From assembly GCA_963774415.1 (NCBI GenBank), contig CAVZEU010000004.1, forward strand, positions 310,001-374,000: a stretch of 64,000 bases of DNA, written 5' to 3'. The position numbers were made by a program, and so were the translations under genes. Position 1 is the stretch's first letter; each line of letters opens with the position of its first letter. Shown here piece by piece: positions 1 to 9,365 of this stretch. Under the pieces are notes generated by a model that had not been told where the DNA came from, made no database searches, and saw nothing but the letters and a program-made list of their open reading frames with translations. The DNA comes from SZUA-36 sp963774415. GTDB lineage: Bacteria > Pseudomonadota > Gammaproteobacteria > Xanthomonadales > SZUA-36.

Positions 1-2261
1 CGCGATTCGACGCCGGGAATTCCGACTTCGCCGCCTTGCTGAAGCTGTGGGAATACCTCGTGCGCGAACGCCGGGAGCGGTCCGGCAGCCAGTTCCGCAA
101 GCTTTGCGGGCGGGAGTTTCTGAACTGGCAAAGAGTGAACGAGTGGTTCGACCTGGAACGCCAGCTGCGCGAACTGGCCGGGGAAGGTCAACTGCGCGTC
201 AACAGGAAGCCCGCCAGCCCTGAGAAAATCCACATGGCGGTGCTGGCGGGGCTGCTCAGCAATATCGGCAAAATCAACCCCGAAGACGGCAGTTATACGG
301 GCCCGCGCTCGAAACGTTTTCGCATCTTTCCGGGATCCGGCCTGTTCGGCCAAAAGCCGCAGTGGCTGATGGCGGCGGAAATCGTGGAAACCAGCAAGAC
401 CTGGTCGAGGATCAATGCCGCGATCGAGCCCGCATGGATCGAGCAACAGGGCGCTCACCTGCTTCGGCGGCACTATTTCGATCCTCACTGGTCACGCAGC
501 AAGGGGCGGGTCATTGCCTTCGAGCAGGTGAGCCTGTTCGGGCTGGTCATCGTCGAACGCCGCCCGGTCGACTACGGGCGGATCGACCCTGCCGAGGCGC
601 GCAGGCTGTTCATCCGCGCGGCACTGGTGCGGGGAGAACTGGATACGCGTGCGCGCTTCATGCGCAGCAACCGCAAGGTCCGCGAGGAAATCGAGGCGCT
701 CGAACACAAGCGTAGGAAACACGACGTGCTGGTGGACGAAGCGGACTTGTCCGACTTCTTCGACGCGCGCATACCCCCGGAGGTATGCGACAGCCAAAGC
801 TTCGAACGCTGGCTCGGCCAGCTGGGGGAGAAGGGGCGGGCGCGGTTGTATCTCAGTCACGACGTGCTGCTGCGCGAGCAAGCCGGCGGGGCGCCGCCCG
901 AGTTATACCCGGATGACATGGAAATCGGGCTGCAGACATTTCCGCTGCGTTACCATTTCGAGCCGGGTGATGCCGCCGACGGCGTGACCCTGACCGTTCC
1001 GCTGGCGCAGCTCAATACGCTCCAGGACGGGCATTTGCAGTGGCTGGTGCCGGGCCTGCAGCGGGAGAAGGTCACCGCCCTGATCCGGGCCCTGCCAAAA
1101 CCGCAGCGCAGGGCCCTGACGCCGGCGCCACAGTTTGCCGAGGCCGCGCTGCAGCGTTTGCAGGGCCGCTACCCCGAGCCTTTCCTGCCCGGGCTCGCAG
1201 CGGCTCTGAGCGCTATTTCCGGCCTCGAGATCGAGGCCGGCGATTTCGCTGAGGCGGCTTTGCCGGAATACCTGCGAATGCGGGTGGAAGTCATCGATGG
1301 CGCAGGGCGGGTCATCGCCGGGGGCCGCGACCTGGAGCAATTGCAGTCGCAGTTCGGCGATCAGGCCAGGCGCTCGTTCATGGACGAGGTCGGCGAAACG
1401 TACCGTTACGACGGTGAACGCGAATGGGTGTTTGGCGACTTGCCGGAAAGCGTTGTGCGCACCGGGCCGGACGGGAAAAAGGCGCGGGCCTGGCCTGGCC
1501 TGGTCGAGCAGCAGGATGGCGTGGGTTTGCGGCTGTTCGCGACGCGGAACGAAGCGGTCGAGGCGCACCATTTCGGTGTATTGCGGTTACTGGAGCTGCA
1601 GTTGCAAAGCCGCTTGCAGGACCTGCGCCGGCACCATGGGCTGAACGAGCGCAACCTGGTGGCCTGGGGCGCATTGGGCTCGACAACCGCGCTATTGACC
1701 GATTTGGCCAAAAGCAGCCTGGCGCTGGCGGCCGCGGAGCGGCCCGGCGGCGTGCGCGGCCCTGCGGGCTTCGAGGCCCTGTTGGCGGCCCTGCGTGTCG
1801 AAGTGGGCCCGGTATTCCGCCGCCAGGCCGGCGTGCTGGACCAGGCGCTTGGAATGTGGCGCGCCCTGTCACTGCATCTCGACCATGAATTTGAGGAGAC
1901 GCGTCCGCATGTATACCATGATATGCGCAGCCAGCTGGATGACATGGTATACGATGGTTTCCTCGCGGACCTTTCTCCCTCCCGGCTGGAACATTATCCG
2001 CGCTATCTGAGGGCCATGCAGTTGCGGTTGGAGTCCGTGGAGCGCGATCCCCAGCGGGACGCGGCGAGGCTGCAACAGGTGCAGGCTTTCTGGCAGCAAT
2101 ATCTCGGGCTTCTCGCCGAGGGACGTGAATATGACGAAGCCGTGGACCGATTCCGTTGGTTAATCGAGGAGTTTCGCGTGTCGTTATTCGCCCAGCAACT
2201 GGGAACCAGTGGCAAGGTTTCCCCGGCGCGCTTGCGCCAGGCGTGGCGGGCCATCGGCTGA
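1..2261 (+). CDS. hrpA: ATP-dependent RNA helicase HrpA, C-terminal part (5' end outside window)
   Basis: This is the 3' part of hrpA, a DEAH-box RNA helicase used in ribosome rescue and mRNA processing in the cytoplasm. The reading frame is open from the first bases of the window, so the gene starts upstream; about 750 residues are visible of a family that is usually near 1300. The helicase core is not in view. What is seen is the region after the HA2 domain, the OB-like stretch (NIGKI, then SKRFRIFPGSGLF), and the long C-terminal DUF3418 domain that sets HrpA apart from HrpB and eukaryotic DEAH proteins. The TTG near position 36 is an internal leucine, not a start. The stop lies 36 bases before relA on the same strand. 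Identification is firm from length, order of regions and the DUF3418 end. Confidence 0.93.
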   Translation, partial: RFDAGNSDFAALLKLWEYLVRERRERSGSQFRKLCGREFLNWQRVNEWFDLERQLRELAGEGQLRVNRKPASPEKIHMAVLAGLLSNIGKINPEDGSYTGPRSKRFRIFPGSGLFGQKPQWLMAAEIVETSKTWSRINAAIEPAWIEQQGAHLLRRHYFDPHWSRSKGRVIAFEQVSLFGLVIVERRPVDYGRIDPAEARRLFIRAALVRGELDTRARFMRSNRKVREEIEALEHKRRKHDVLVDEADLSDFFDARIPPEVCDSQSFERWLGQLGEKGRARLYLSHDVLLREQAGGAPPELYPDDMEIGLQTFPLRYHFEPGDAADGVTLTVPLAQLNTLQDGHLQWLVPGLQREKVTALIRALPKPQRRALTPAPQFAEAALQRLQGRYPEPFLPGLAAALSAISGLEIEAGDFAEAALPEYLRMRVEVIDGAGRVIAGGRDLEQLQSQFGDQARRSFMDEVGETYRYDGEREWVFGDLPESVVRTGPDGKKARAWPGLVEQQDGVGLRLFATRNEAVEAHHFGVLRLLELQLQSRLQDLRRHHGLNERNLVAWGALGSTTALLTDLAKSSLALAAAERPGGVRGPAGFEALLAALRVEVGPVFRRQAGVLDQALGMWRALSLHLDHEFEETRPHVYHDMRSQLDDMVYDGFLADLSPSRLEHYPRYLRAMQLRLESVERDPQRDAARLQQVQAFWQQYLGLLAEGREYDEAVDRFRWLIEEFRVSLFAQQLGTSGKVSPARLRQAWRAIG

Positions 2262-2297
2262 ACCGGAGCCGTCAACGCCCGCCATTGGGATTTTGCG

Positions 2298-4463
2298 ATG
2301 ACAAATGACGCCAGAACAATCCTGGACCAACGCCTTAAGGCGTACCGTGACTCGGTGGGCGCTGCGGCTGACGAGTGCCTCGAACTGGCGCACGGGTTGT
2401 GTGCGGGCAGGCTCGGCCGCGCCGACAATCTCGCTTTACTGAACCAGTTGCTGGACGTCCTCGGCGGGCTTGCGCCGGACCCGCACACGGTCAGTTGCGC
2501 CATGCTGTTCGTTGCCGCGGAATGCGGTGAGGACCTGACGGCTATCCGTTCAGAACTGTCCGCGGAGGTTAACGAACAGCTGGAGCAGCTGTTTTATCTC
2601 ATCAAGTTGGAATCAGAACACCTGCCGGCCAGCACCGCCCACACGGCCGAGGGCCTGCGGCGCCTGTTGCTGGCGCTGGTCGAGGACATCCGCGTCGTGT
2701 TGATCGCGCTCGCCTGGCAACTGGTCAGGCTGCAGCGGCTGAAGGACGACCCGCAAAAAGCTGAACCGTTGGCGCGCGAGGTCATGCTGATCCACGCGCC
2801 GCTGGCAAACCGGCTCGGCGTCTGGCAATTGAAATGGGAGATGGAGGACCTTGCCTTTCGCGTCACTCAGCCGCAGGAATACCGCCGTATTGCCCGCTTG
2901 GTGGCGGAACGGCGCAAGGACCGCGAGATTTTCATCCAGGGTTTCATGAAGAAACTGCGGGAGGTGCTGCAGAGCGCGGGGATAGAGGGTGAAGTCAAGG
3001 GGCGCCCGAAGCACATCTACAGCATCTACCGGAAAATGCAGCGCAAGGGCCTCGACTTTCATGAACTGTTCGACGTGCGGGCCGTGCGGGTTCTGGTCCA
3101 GGACGTCCCCACCTGCTACAGCGTGCTGGGCCTGGTTCACACCCAGTGGCAACCGCTGCCCGGCGAGTTCGACGACTACATCACCATGCCGAAAGGGAAC
3201 CTCTACCGCTCCCTGCACACCGCCGTCATCGGTCCCGAAGGCAAGGTGGTGGAAGTGCAAATCCGTACGTTCGAGATGAACGAGCACGCCGAACTCGGGG
3301 TTGCCGCGCACTGGCGCTACAAGGAAGGGGGGCCACGCGACACTGCTTTCGACGCCAAGATCGCCATCATGCGGCAGTTGCTGGAAGCCGGCGAAGACAA
3401 GGTCGACGACGAGAGCCTGCTGGAGAGCTTTGCGACCGCGGCCAGCGGCGACCGCGTCTATGTGCTGACACCGAAGGGCCAGGTGTTGGACCTGGCGCTG
3501 GGGTCGACGGTGCTGGATTTTGCCTACCACGTGCACACCGAGGTCGGCCACCGCTGCCAGGGGGCGAAGGTCAACGGCCGTATCGTGCCGCTGACACAGC
3601 GCCTGCAAACCGGTGACCGGGTCGAAATCCTGACCGGCAAGCACGCCCGCCCGAGCCGCGACTGGCTCAACCCCCGGCTCGGTTTCATCCGCGGGGCGCG
3701 GGCCCGGTCCAAGGTCCGGCAGTGGTTCAAGAAAGAGAACCACGAGGAGAACCTGGCGCAGGGCAAGGAACTCGTCGAGGCGGACTTACTGCGCCTGGGC
3801 CTGGCGGTGACGGATTTGGAGGGCGTTCCGGGACGCTTCAACTTCAACAGCGTGGAAGACCTCTACGCGGCTGTCGGCAATGGTGATCTGACCGTCAGCC
3901 AGATCGTCCACGCCATCGAGCGTGACAAGGCCCGGGAAGCGGAGCCCACGGTCGCCGACCTGATCACCAGAACACCCAAGCGGCGGCGCCCGCCGTCGGC
4001 GAAGAAAGCCGATGACGTGGTCATCGAGGGCGTCGGCAACCTGATGACCAGCATGGCCCGCTGCTGCCAGCCGGTACCGGGTGATGCCATCGTCGGTTAC
4101 ATCACCCGCGGCCGCGGCGTGACGATCCACCGCGACGACTGTTCCAATGCGCTGCGCTGGGTCAGGGAGGACAATCCCCGCCTGATCGCCGTGCGCTGGA
4201 GGAAACAGGTCGACAGCGGCTATCCGGTCAACCTGGAGATCCGGGCTTACAACCGGCGTGAGCTGATCAAGGACATCTCGTCGATGCTGGCGGCCGCGGA
4301 CGTGACCGTCAGCGACATCCACAGCCATCTGGACCCGCGCAGCGAAGAAGTGACGATCAACCTGCAGGTCAACGTCGTTGACTTTCAACAATTGAACGAT
4401 TTGCTCAGCCGCCTGGACACCATTCCCAATGTTTTCGAAGCGCGGCGGTTGCGCAAGGCCTAG
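2298..4463 (+). CDS. relA: GTP pyrophosphokinase RelA, (p)ppGpp synthetase
   Basis: RelA makes (p)ppGpp from ATP and GTP or GDP on stalled ribosomes during the stringent response. The 721 residues fit the family. An N-terminal hydrolase-like region lacks the metal-binding HD signature, as in synthetase-only RelA. The synthetase domain (about 230-350) carries GRPKHIYSIYRKM, EFDDYI and NLYRSLHT. The acidic EFDD at residues 290-293 is the RelA-type form of the motif that reads RxKD in SpoT and bifunctional Rel. A TGS domain (about 384-450), a zinc-finger-like segment with a Cys-Cys pair near 588, and a C-terminal ACT domain follow. It lies just downstream of hrpA. The ribosome-binding site before the ATG is weak. 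spoT should be elsewhere in the genome. Confidence 0.96.
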   Translation: MTNDARTILDQRLKAYRDSVGAAADECLELAHGLCAGRLGRADNLALLNQLLDVLGGLAPDPHTVSCAMLFVAAECGEDLTAIRSELSAEVNEQLEQLFYLIKLESEHLPASTAHTAEGLRRLLLALVEDIRVVLIALAWQLVRLQRLKDDPQKAEPLAREVMLIHAPLANRLGVWQLKWEMEDLAFRVTQPQEYRRIARLVAERRKDREIFIQGFMKKLREVLQSAGIEGEVKGRPKHIYSIYRKMQRKGLDFHELFDVRAVRVLVQDVPTCYSVLGLVHTQWQPLPGEFDDYITMPKGNLYRSLHTAVIGPEGKVVEVQIRTFEMNEHAELGVAAHWRYKEGGPRDTAFDAKIAIMRQLLEAGEDKVDDESLLESFATAASGDRVYVLTPKGQVLDLALGSTVLDFAYHVHTEVGHRCQGAKVNGRIVPLTQRLQTGDRVEILTGKHARPSRDWLNPRLGFIRGARARSKVRQWFKKENHEENLAQGKELVEADLLRLGLAVTDLEGVPGRFNFNSVEDLYAAVGNGDLTVSQIVHAIERDKAREAEPTVADLITRTPKRRRPPSAKKADDVVIEGVGNLMTSMARCCQPVPGDAIVGYITRGRGVTIHRDDCSNALRWVREDNPRLIAVRWRKQVDSGYPVNLEIRAYNRRELIKDISSMLAAADVTVSDIHSHLDPRSEEVTINLQVNVVDFQQLNDLLSRLDTIPNVFEARRLRKA

Positions 4464-4668
4464 CTGCGAAGCCCAGTAAGACGGGTAACAAACGATGAGT
4501 GGCAACGGACCTCGCCCGGCCGTTCAGTTCGTGCTCCCGACCCCGGGCGACTGCCGTCCCCCTGATACGAAGCAACGTTTAAAAAAATGAGGCCTTATCC
4601 GAACCGGTGCCACACGCATACGACTTTGTTGGAATGCAAACGTGGCCCGCGTATTTCGCCCGTTGGCG

Positions 4669-7600
4669 TCAGACCGCGTCGGTCTTGAGCGCTTCGAACA
4701 GGGCCAGCAGGCTGGTGCGCGCCGCCTGCACGGAAAAATGCGCTTCCACGTTGTGGACGGAGGCTGCTGAAAGCCGCTCCCACAGGGCCTGGTCCTGGTA
4801 CAGCCTGACGACCTCGCTGGCGAAGGCGGCCGGCTCGGCCGCGATCAGGACTTCCCGCTCGTGTTCGGCGAACAGCCCCTCCACCGCCGCCGGCGTCGCC
4901 ACCACGGGTTGTCCGTGCGCCATGCTCATATTGACCTTGCCCTTGATTCCCGCGCCATACCGGAGCGGAGCGACCGCCAAACGGCAGCCATCGAGAAATT
5001 GGTCGAGCGATTCGACGAAGCCGTGGAAGACGAGACCCTCCGCCTGCAGGGAACGAACTTTCTCGGGCGCCTTGCTGCCGATCAGGTGGAAGCGGGCCTG
5101 CGGCAATTGTCGATGCACCAGGGGCCAGATTTCGGTGACGAACCAGCAGGCAGCGTCGACATTCGGCGGATGCTGATAGCCGCCCACGAAAAACAGGTCC
5201 CGGCGCTCGGCAAAGCCCTTGCGGGAGCCGGGCACGTCGTGGATGTTGGACAGCACCTGCACGATCTCGCCCGGAACCTCGTCGGCCAGCACCTCCTGCT
5301 CGACGGTGCTGACAACGAGCGTGGCGTCCGCGGCCCTGATCACGGACAGTTCCGAGCGGCGGGTTTGTTCCGCGGTGCGTTTCAGCGGTTGGCTGTTTTC
5401 GAGTTGAGCGAGACGGCGTTCACGCAAGTAGTGCAGATCGACCGTGTCGAAAATGAACTTGGCGGTCGGACAGTGGCGTTTCAGCATTGAAATGTAATTG
5501 ACCGCGACGTAGTGCCTGCTGATGAAGACATAGTCGAATTCGGAACCGCGCGTCTTGAAAAAATCATGCAGCGAGTCGAGCCAGGGCTGGTAAAGCACCT
5601 CGATGCCGTGTTGTTGCAGGTTTCTGGTATAGCGCCCGGCATAAGCGCGGTTGTCCGCAAAAAACGTCACGCCAAAACCGAGTTCCCTGCAGATCTGGAA
5701 CAGGGCGGTCAGACGCACGCTGCCCGAATCCTGGTCCGGTTCCGGCGTGGTCGCGTCTATGAACAGGATGCGGCCCTGGTCGAAATGGCGCGCGGCCGCG
5801 CGGAGGCCCGCGAGGTCATCCGGATCATTGATTTTTTCGGGTTGCTCTCGCAGTTCGGCGGCCCAGCGTTCAAGGAATTTGCGCTGGTTGACGAGTTGAA
5901 ATTGCTTGGTGCCCGTGGCGGTATCCGTGCCGGCCGTGACACCTTCGTGGTGGATGACCTCTGAGAACGGCTGCAACATGACCTTGTGGCCTGCGGCGCG
6001 CACGCGGAAGGCGAGATCGGTGTCTTCATAATAAGCGGGCGCGTAGCGTTCATCGAGCGCGCCGAGCTCTCTGAACAGGGCGGTTTTCATGGCGATGCAC
6101 GCGCCGGAACAGTAGTCCACCTCGCGTAAAAAGTTGTAGTCGGGCTTCGACGGGTCATCACCGCGCCCGTAATTCCAGCCCGAGCCGTCACTGAAAACGA
6201 TACCACCGGCTTCCTGCAGGCGGCCGTCCGGGTACAGCAGGCGGGCGCCGACGAGGCCGGCCTGCGGTTCCGCGGCGAACGTTTCGATCAGCGCGTCCAG
6301 CCAGCCCGCCGAGACCTGGGTGTCGTTGTTCAGCAGCACCAGGAATTCTCCGCGCGCCCGCTGGGCGCCGGCGTTGCAGCTGCCTACGAAGCCGAGGTTT
6401 TTCTGGTTGCGCAGAAAGACAATACCTTCGATCTCGTTCAGGCGTTCGGGGGTTTCGTCGCCGGACTGGTCGTCGACGACGATGATCTCGAAGGGAATCC
6501 TGCTGCCGGCCCCGGCCAGGCTTTGCAGGCAGGCCGCCGTGTAGGACCACTGGTTGTAGACGGGAATGACGATGCTGACATCAACTTGTTGCGGCCGTGT
6601 GAAAGACAGCGGCGGCCGCGGGCTGTCAACCGCTCCGGCAAGCACTTCGGCGTGGGGCCGCGGCCGTGTTTCCAGTGCCCCGTATTGCATTCTTTGCAGC
6701 GTGCCCGCGACACCCAGCGTGGACAGGTTCCTGACCAGTTGCGACAACAGCCACGGCCAGCGGGCCGGGTTCCAGGCGCGTGCCAGCATGAAGTTCCGCG
6801 CGACCCGCCGCGCCGCCCGCAGCGGCCGCGTGATGCGCCACGATGTACTGGCCAGGATTTGCGCCTGCAGTTCCGAGAGCCGCTGGTGGTCCGCCTGCAG
6901 TTGGCGGTAACTGCCCTCGAGCTGCCGGTGCCTGGCGTTGAGCTGCCGGTGTTGGGCCTCGAGTTGCCGGTACTCGGCACCCAGTTGGGCGTGCTCCGCT
7001 TGCAGCCGCGCCATCCGGTTCGACGCTTCCTGCAGGTCGGCCTCCAAGGCTTCCGTGCGGGCTTGCCTTTCGGCGACCATTTTCTGCAATCGCCTGATTT
7101 CGGTATCCAGTTGCCTGACCCAGGTGTCACGGCGTTCCTGCTCCTCCACCAGTTGCCGGTCCGTACGCCGAGCCCAGTCCGTCCGCGCTTGCACTTCCCG
7201 TTCCAGCTGCCGCTGCTGCTGCCGGGAAACGCATAGTTCGTTTTCCGCCAGCACGCGTTGGAAATCGGCCGCCGCAGCCTGTTTCACCGCATTTTCAGCG
7301 GCGCCTGGCAAATAGGGCGTTTCCGCCTTGCGGGCGGGGCAGAAGCGGTTGTATGCCTCGACCATTGCTTGCGGTGTGCGCGGCGGCGTTTTGCCCAGTT
7401 TGTGACGAACCCTCTCGATCTCCGCGGGATTCTCGCACAGGGCGGCAACCCGCCGGACCAGCGCCTCTGGCTCGGGGTCGATCAGCCAGCCGGTTTCACC
7501 GTCCGTGATGCGTTCCGCGAAACTGCCGAGGCGCGTAGCAATGGCCGGCACCCCCAGTTGCTGTAATTCCGACAGTGTAAAGCTGAAGGTCTCCGGAACC

Positions 7601-9240
7601 ACCGAGAGCAGGGCGGCCAGGTCCGGCCCGATGTCCTGCAGCAACCCGGCCAGTTCGCTGCGCTCGTATTTGAGCACGACATCAACACCGGACTTGCCGA
7701 AGAAGGCCTTGCCGGACTCGCCGGCGCCCAGCAGGTATACCTGCGCGTGTTTGCTCAGGTCCGGCAGCGCGTCCAATAGCAGCCTCTGACCCTTGCCGGT
7801 TTGTATCCGCCCCGGCACGACGATTCGCAGGCGGCCGTCGTCACGCGGCCTGGGAGCCACCCTCGGCGGTCTCGAAAGTGCCGGAAAACCGTGCGGGATC
7901 ACCTTGGCCGTGAGCTTTTTGAATCCCGGTTCCAAGTCGCACTGCAGCGCCATTGCCGCGTTCCCTGGGGCGGCCGCCTTGATGCCGTATTTGCGCATGG
8001 CCCGCATATAGGCGTTGCAAAGCTGCCGCCAGGACCCGGCGTTTTTGTCCCGGAACTCGGCATCCGGCGCGTGGCTCGCCAGGGCCTTTGCCAGATCCGG
8101 GCGTTTACCCGCGCGCAGGAAGGGGGCCGGGTGTACGCTGAGCAACGGCCACAGCGGGAAATGGTCGTGCAATACCTGCAATGTGGGCAGGCCGCTGCGC
8201 AGGGCATCGAGGCTGTGGCCGATCAGCGATGACACCAGCACCCGGCCGATGCCATAGCGGCGGCAGATTTCCGCCAGAATTTCGGGGTAGTCTGCATGGC
8301 GGTCAACGACGGAGGATATGGGCGGCTGCAGGAACCAGCTGGCGATTGGGCGGCGCAGCTCGTTGCCCGCGTACAGAGCCAGTTTCTGCCCGTAACCGTG
8401 GCCGGACCTGGGCTCTTCCGAGCACAACTGGTAATGCAGGCCGCCGCTATCGGCATCGATGAATGTCCGCACCCAAAGCTCCACGCCGCCGCCCCAGCTA
8501 TGCGTGACGTGCAGTGTCGCGCCCGGCGCCGGTTCGGCTTGCCGTTCCTGTTGCCAGGCGGCGGGCGGGCCGGTAATGCCGGCGGCGATCCAGTCCTGCA
8601 GCCGCGCGCTCAGCTCGGCGAAGGCAGGCGGGCGCGCCAACTCGTGAGGCTGGAGCCGCGTCTTCGTGAAAAGCCCGCTTGCCGGGTCGGGCAGGAACAA
8701 ATCATCCGGCAACAGCAGCCTGCCGCCGGCGCGTTGCAGTTCTGGCAGCAGCGAAGACCCGCCGCGAGCGGCCGCCAGGGATTGCACGGCTTCGGCCGAG
8801 AGCAACACGAAGTGGTCCGGCCAGGCGCTGAGTTCGTGCAGCCGGCCGGGTGCAAGCAGGCGAACCAACCCTGCCGGTTCGTACCGGGCCGCTTCCTTCT
8901 CGGCGCGCAAACCGGCGAACGGGTTCAGCGTCACTTCCGCATTGGACAGGATCGTCGTCGCGAGCGGACCGCCCAGGGTCTCGAGCAAGCGGGAGAGACG
9001 CGCGATGTCGCTGCGGCCCGGGTTAAGCCCGGCGCGCAGTAATATGACCGGCCGCGAGGGATAGCGTTGCGACAGTTCGTTGAGCAGGGCCGCCGGCTCG
9101 TCGTAGCCGTAATCGGTCTGCTCGAGACCGGCAACGGCAACGCGGCTGCACAGGGGCATCCGCAGATGCCGCAGCGGCTCTACATCGGCGGCGACTGCCC
9201 GGCCGCGGCCCTTCGCGTGAAGATAAATTACCGGTAACAT
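4669..9240 (-). CDS. Giant three-domain glycosyltransferase (GT4-like, coiled coil, GT2, GT4-like)
   Basis: A 1523-residue cytosolic protein without signal peptide that joins three glycosyltransferase units. Residues 1-220 are an unassigned leader. About 240-640 form a GT4-like unit (VVPGRIQTGKGQ near 470, then an EFGASAR-like region with TRLGSFAERI). About 650-800 are a strongly heptad coiled coil of repeated QLEAQHRQL-type segments, ending in STSWRITRPLR, a sequence often seen at this place in large O-antigen and flagellin glycosyltransferases. About 886-1130 are a GT2 domain (VSIVIPVYNQW, LLNNDTQ near 970, YYEDTDLAFR). About 1156-1523 are a second GT4-like unit (GYQHPPNVDA, YGAGIKGKVNMSM). 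No other polysaccharide genes are adjacent: relA is upstream and mrcB divergent. Substrate unknown; polymer or glycan decoration at the surface is likely. Confidence 0.85.
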   Translation of the reverse strand: MLPVIYLHAKGRGRAVAADVEPLRHLRMPLCSRVAVAGLEQTDYGYDEPAALLNELSQRYPSRPVILLRAGLNPGRSDIARLSRLLETLGGPLATTILSNAEVTLNPFAGLRAEKEAARYEPAGLVRLLAPGRLHELSAWPDHFVLLSAEAVQSLAAARGGSSLLPELQRAGGRLLLPDDLFLPDPASGLFTKTRLQPHELARPPAFAELSARLQDWIAAGITGPPAAWQQERQAEPAPGATLHVTHSWGGGVELWVRTFIDADSGGLHYQLCSEEPRSGHGYGQKLALYAGNELRRPIASWFLQPPISSVVDRHADYPEILAEICRRYGIGRVLVSSLIGHSLDALRSGLPTLQVLHDHFPLWPLLSVHPAPFLRAGKRPDLAKALASHAPDAEFRDKNAGSWRQLCNAYMRAMRKYGIKAAAPGNAAMALQCDLEPGFKKLTAKVIPHGFPALSRPPRVAPRPRDDGRLRIVVPGRIQTGKGQRLLLDALPDLSKHAQVYLLGAGESGKAFFGKSGVDVVLKYERSELAGLLQDIGPDLAALLSVVPETFSFTLSELQQLGVPAIATRLGSFAERITDGETGWLIDPEPEALVRRVAALCENPAEIERVRHKLGKTPPRTPQAMVEAYNRFCPARKAETPYLPGAAENAVKQAAAADFQRVLAENELCVSRQQQRQLEREVQARTDWARRTDRQLVEEQERRDTWVRQLDTEIRRLQKMVAERQARTEALEADLQEASNRMARLQAEHAQLGAEYRQLEAQHRQLNARHRQLEGSYRQLQADHQRLSELQAQILASTSWRITRPLRAARRVARNFMLARAWNPARWPWLLSQLVRNLSTLGVAGTLQRMQYGALETRPRPHAEVLAGAVDSPRPPLSFTRPQQVDVSIVIPVYNQWSYTAACLQSLAGAGSRIPFEIIVVDDQSGDETPERLNEIEGIVFLRNQKNLGFVGSCNAGAQRARGEFLVLLNNDTQVSAGWLDALIETFAAEPQAGLVGARLLYPDGRLQEAGGIVFSDGSGWNYGRGDDPSKPDYNFLREVDYCSGACIAMKTALFRELGALDERYAPAYYEDTDLAFRVRAAGHKVMLQPFSEVIHHEGVTAGTDTATGTKQFQLVNQRKFLERWAAELREQPEKINDPDDLAGLRAAARHFDQGRILFIDATTPEPDQDSGSVRLTALFQICRELGFGVTFFADNRAYAGRYTRNLQQHGIEVLYQPWLDSLHDFFKTRGSEFDYVFISRHYVAVNYISMLKRHCPTAKFIFDTVDLHYLRERRLAQLENSQPLKRTAEQTRRSELSVIRAADATLVVSTVEQEVLADEVPGEIVQVLSNIHDVPGSRKGFAERRDLFFVGGYQHPPNVDAACWFVTEIWPLVHRQLPQARFHLIGSKAPEKVRSLQAEGLVFHGFVESLDQFLDGCRLAVAPLRYGAGIKGKVNMSMAHGQPVVATPAAVEGLFAEHEREVLIAAEPAAFASEVVRLYQDQALWERLSAASVHNVEAHFSVQAARTSLLALFEALKTDAV

Positions 9241-9365
9241 GAATGCTCGTGTCGTGATTTTTTGTCGTACATTTTTTAATCATCGGGGCCCGCAGGATTA
9301 TAGCAAGACTGGGCCGTGGCCATCGTCGATAATGATTTGACCGCTCGACCCGGTCAGCAGGAGTG

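Noticed and set aside
2613..3743. 376-residue minus-strand frame opposite relA
   Set aside because: It is antisense to the HD-like and synthetase domains of RelA and has no homology that can be recognised.
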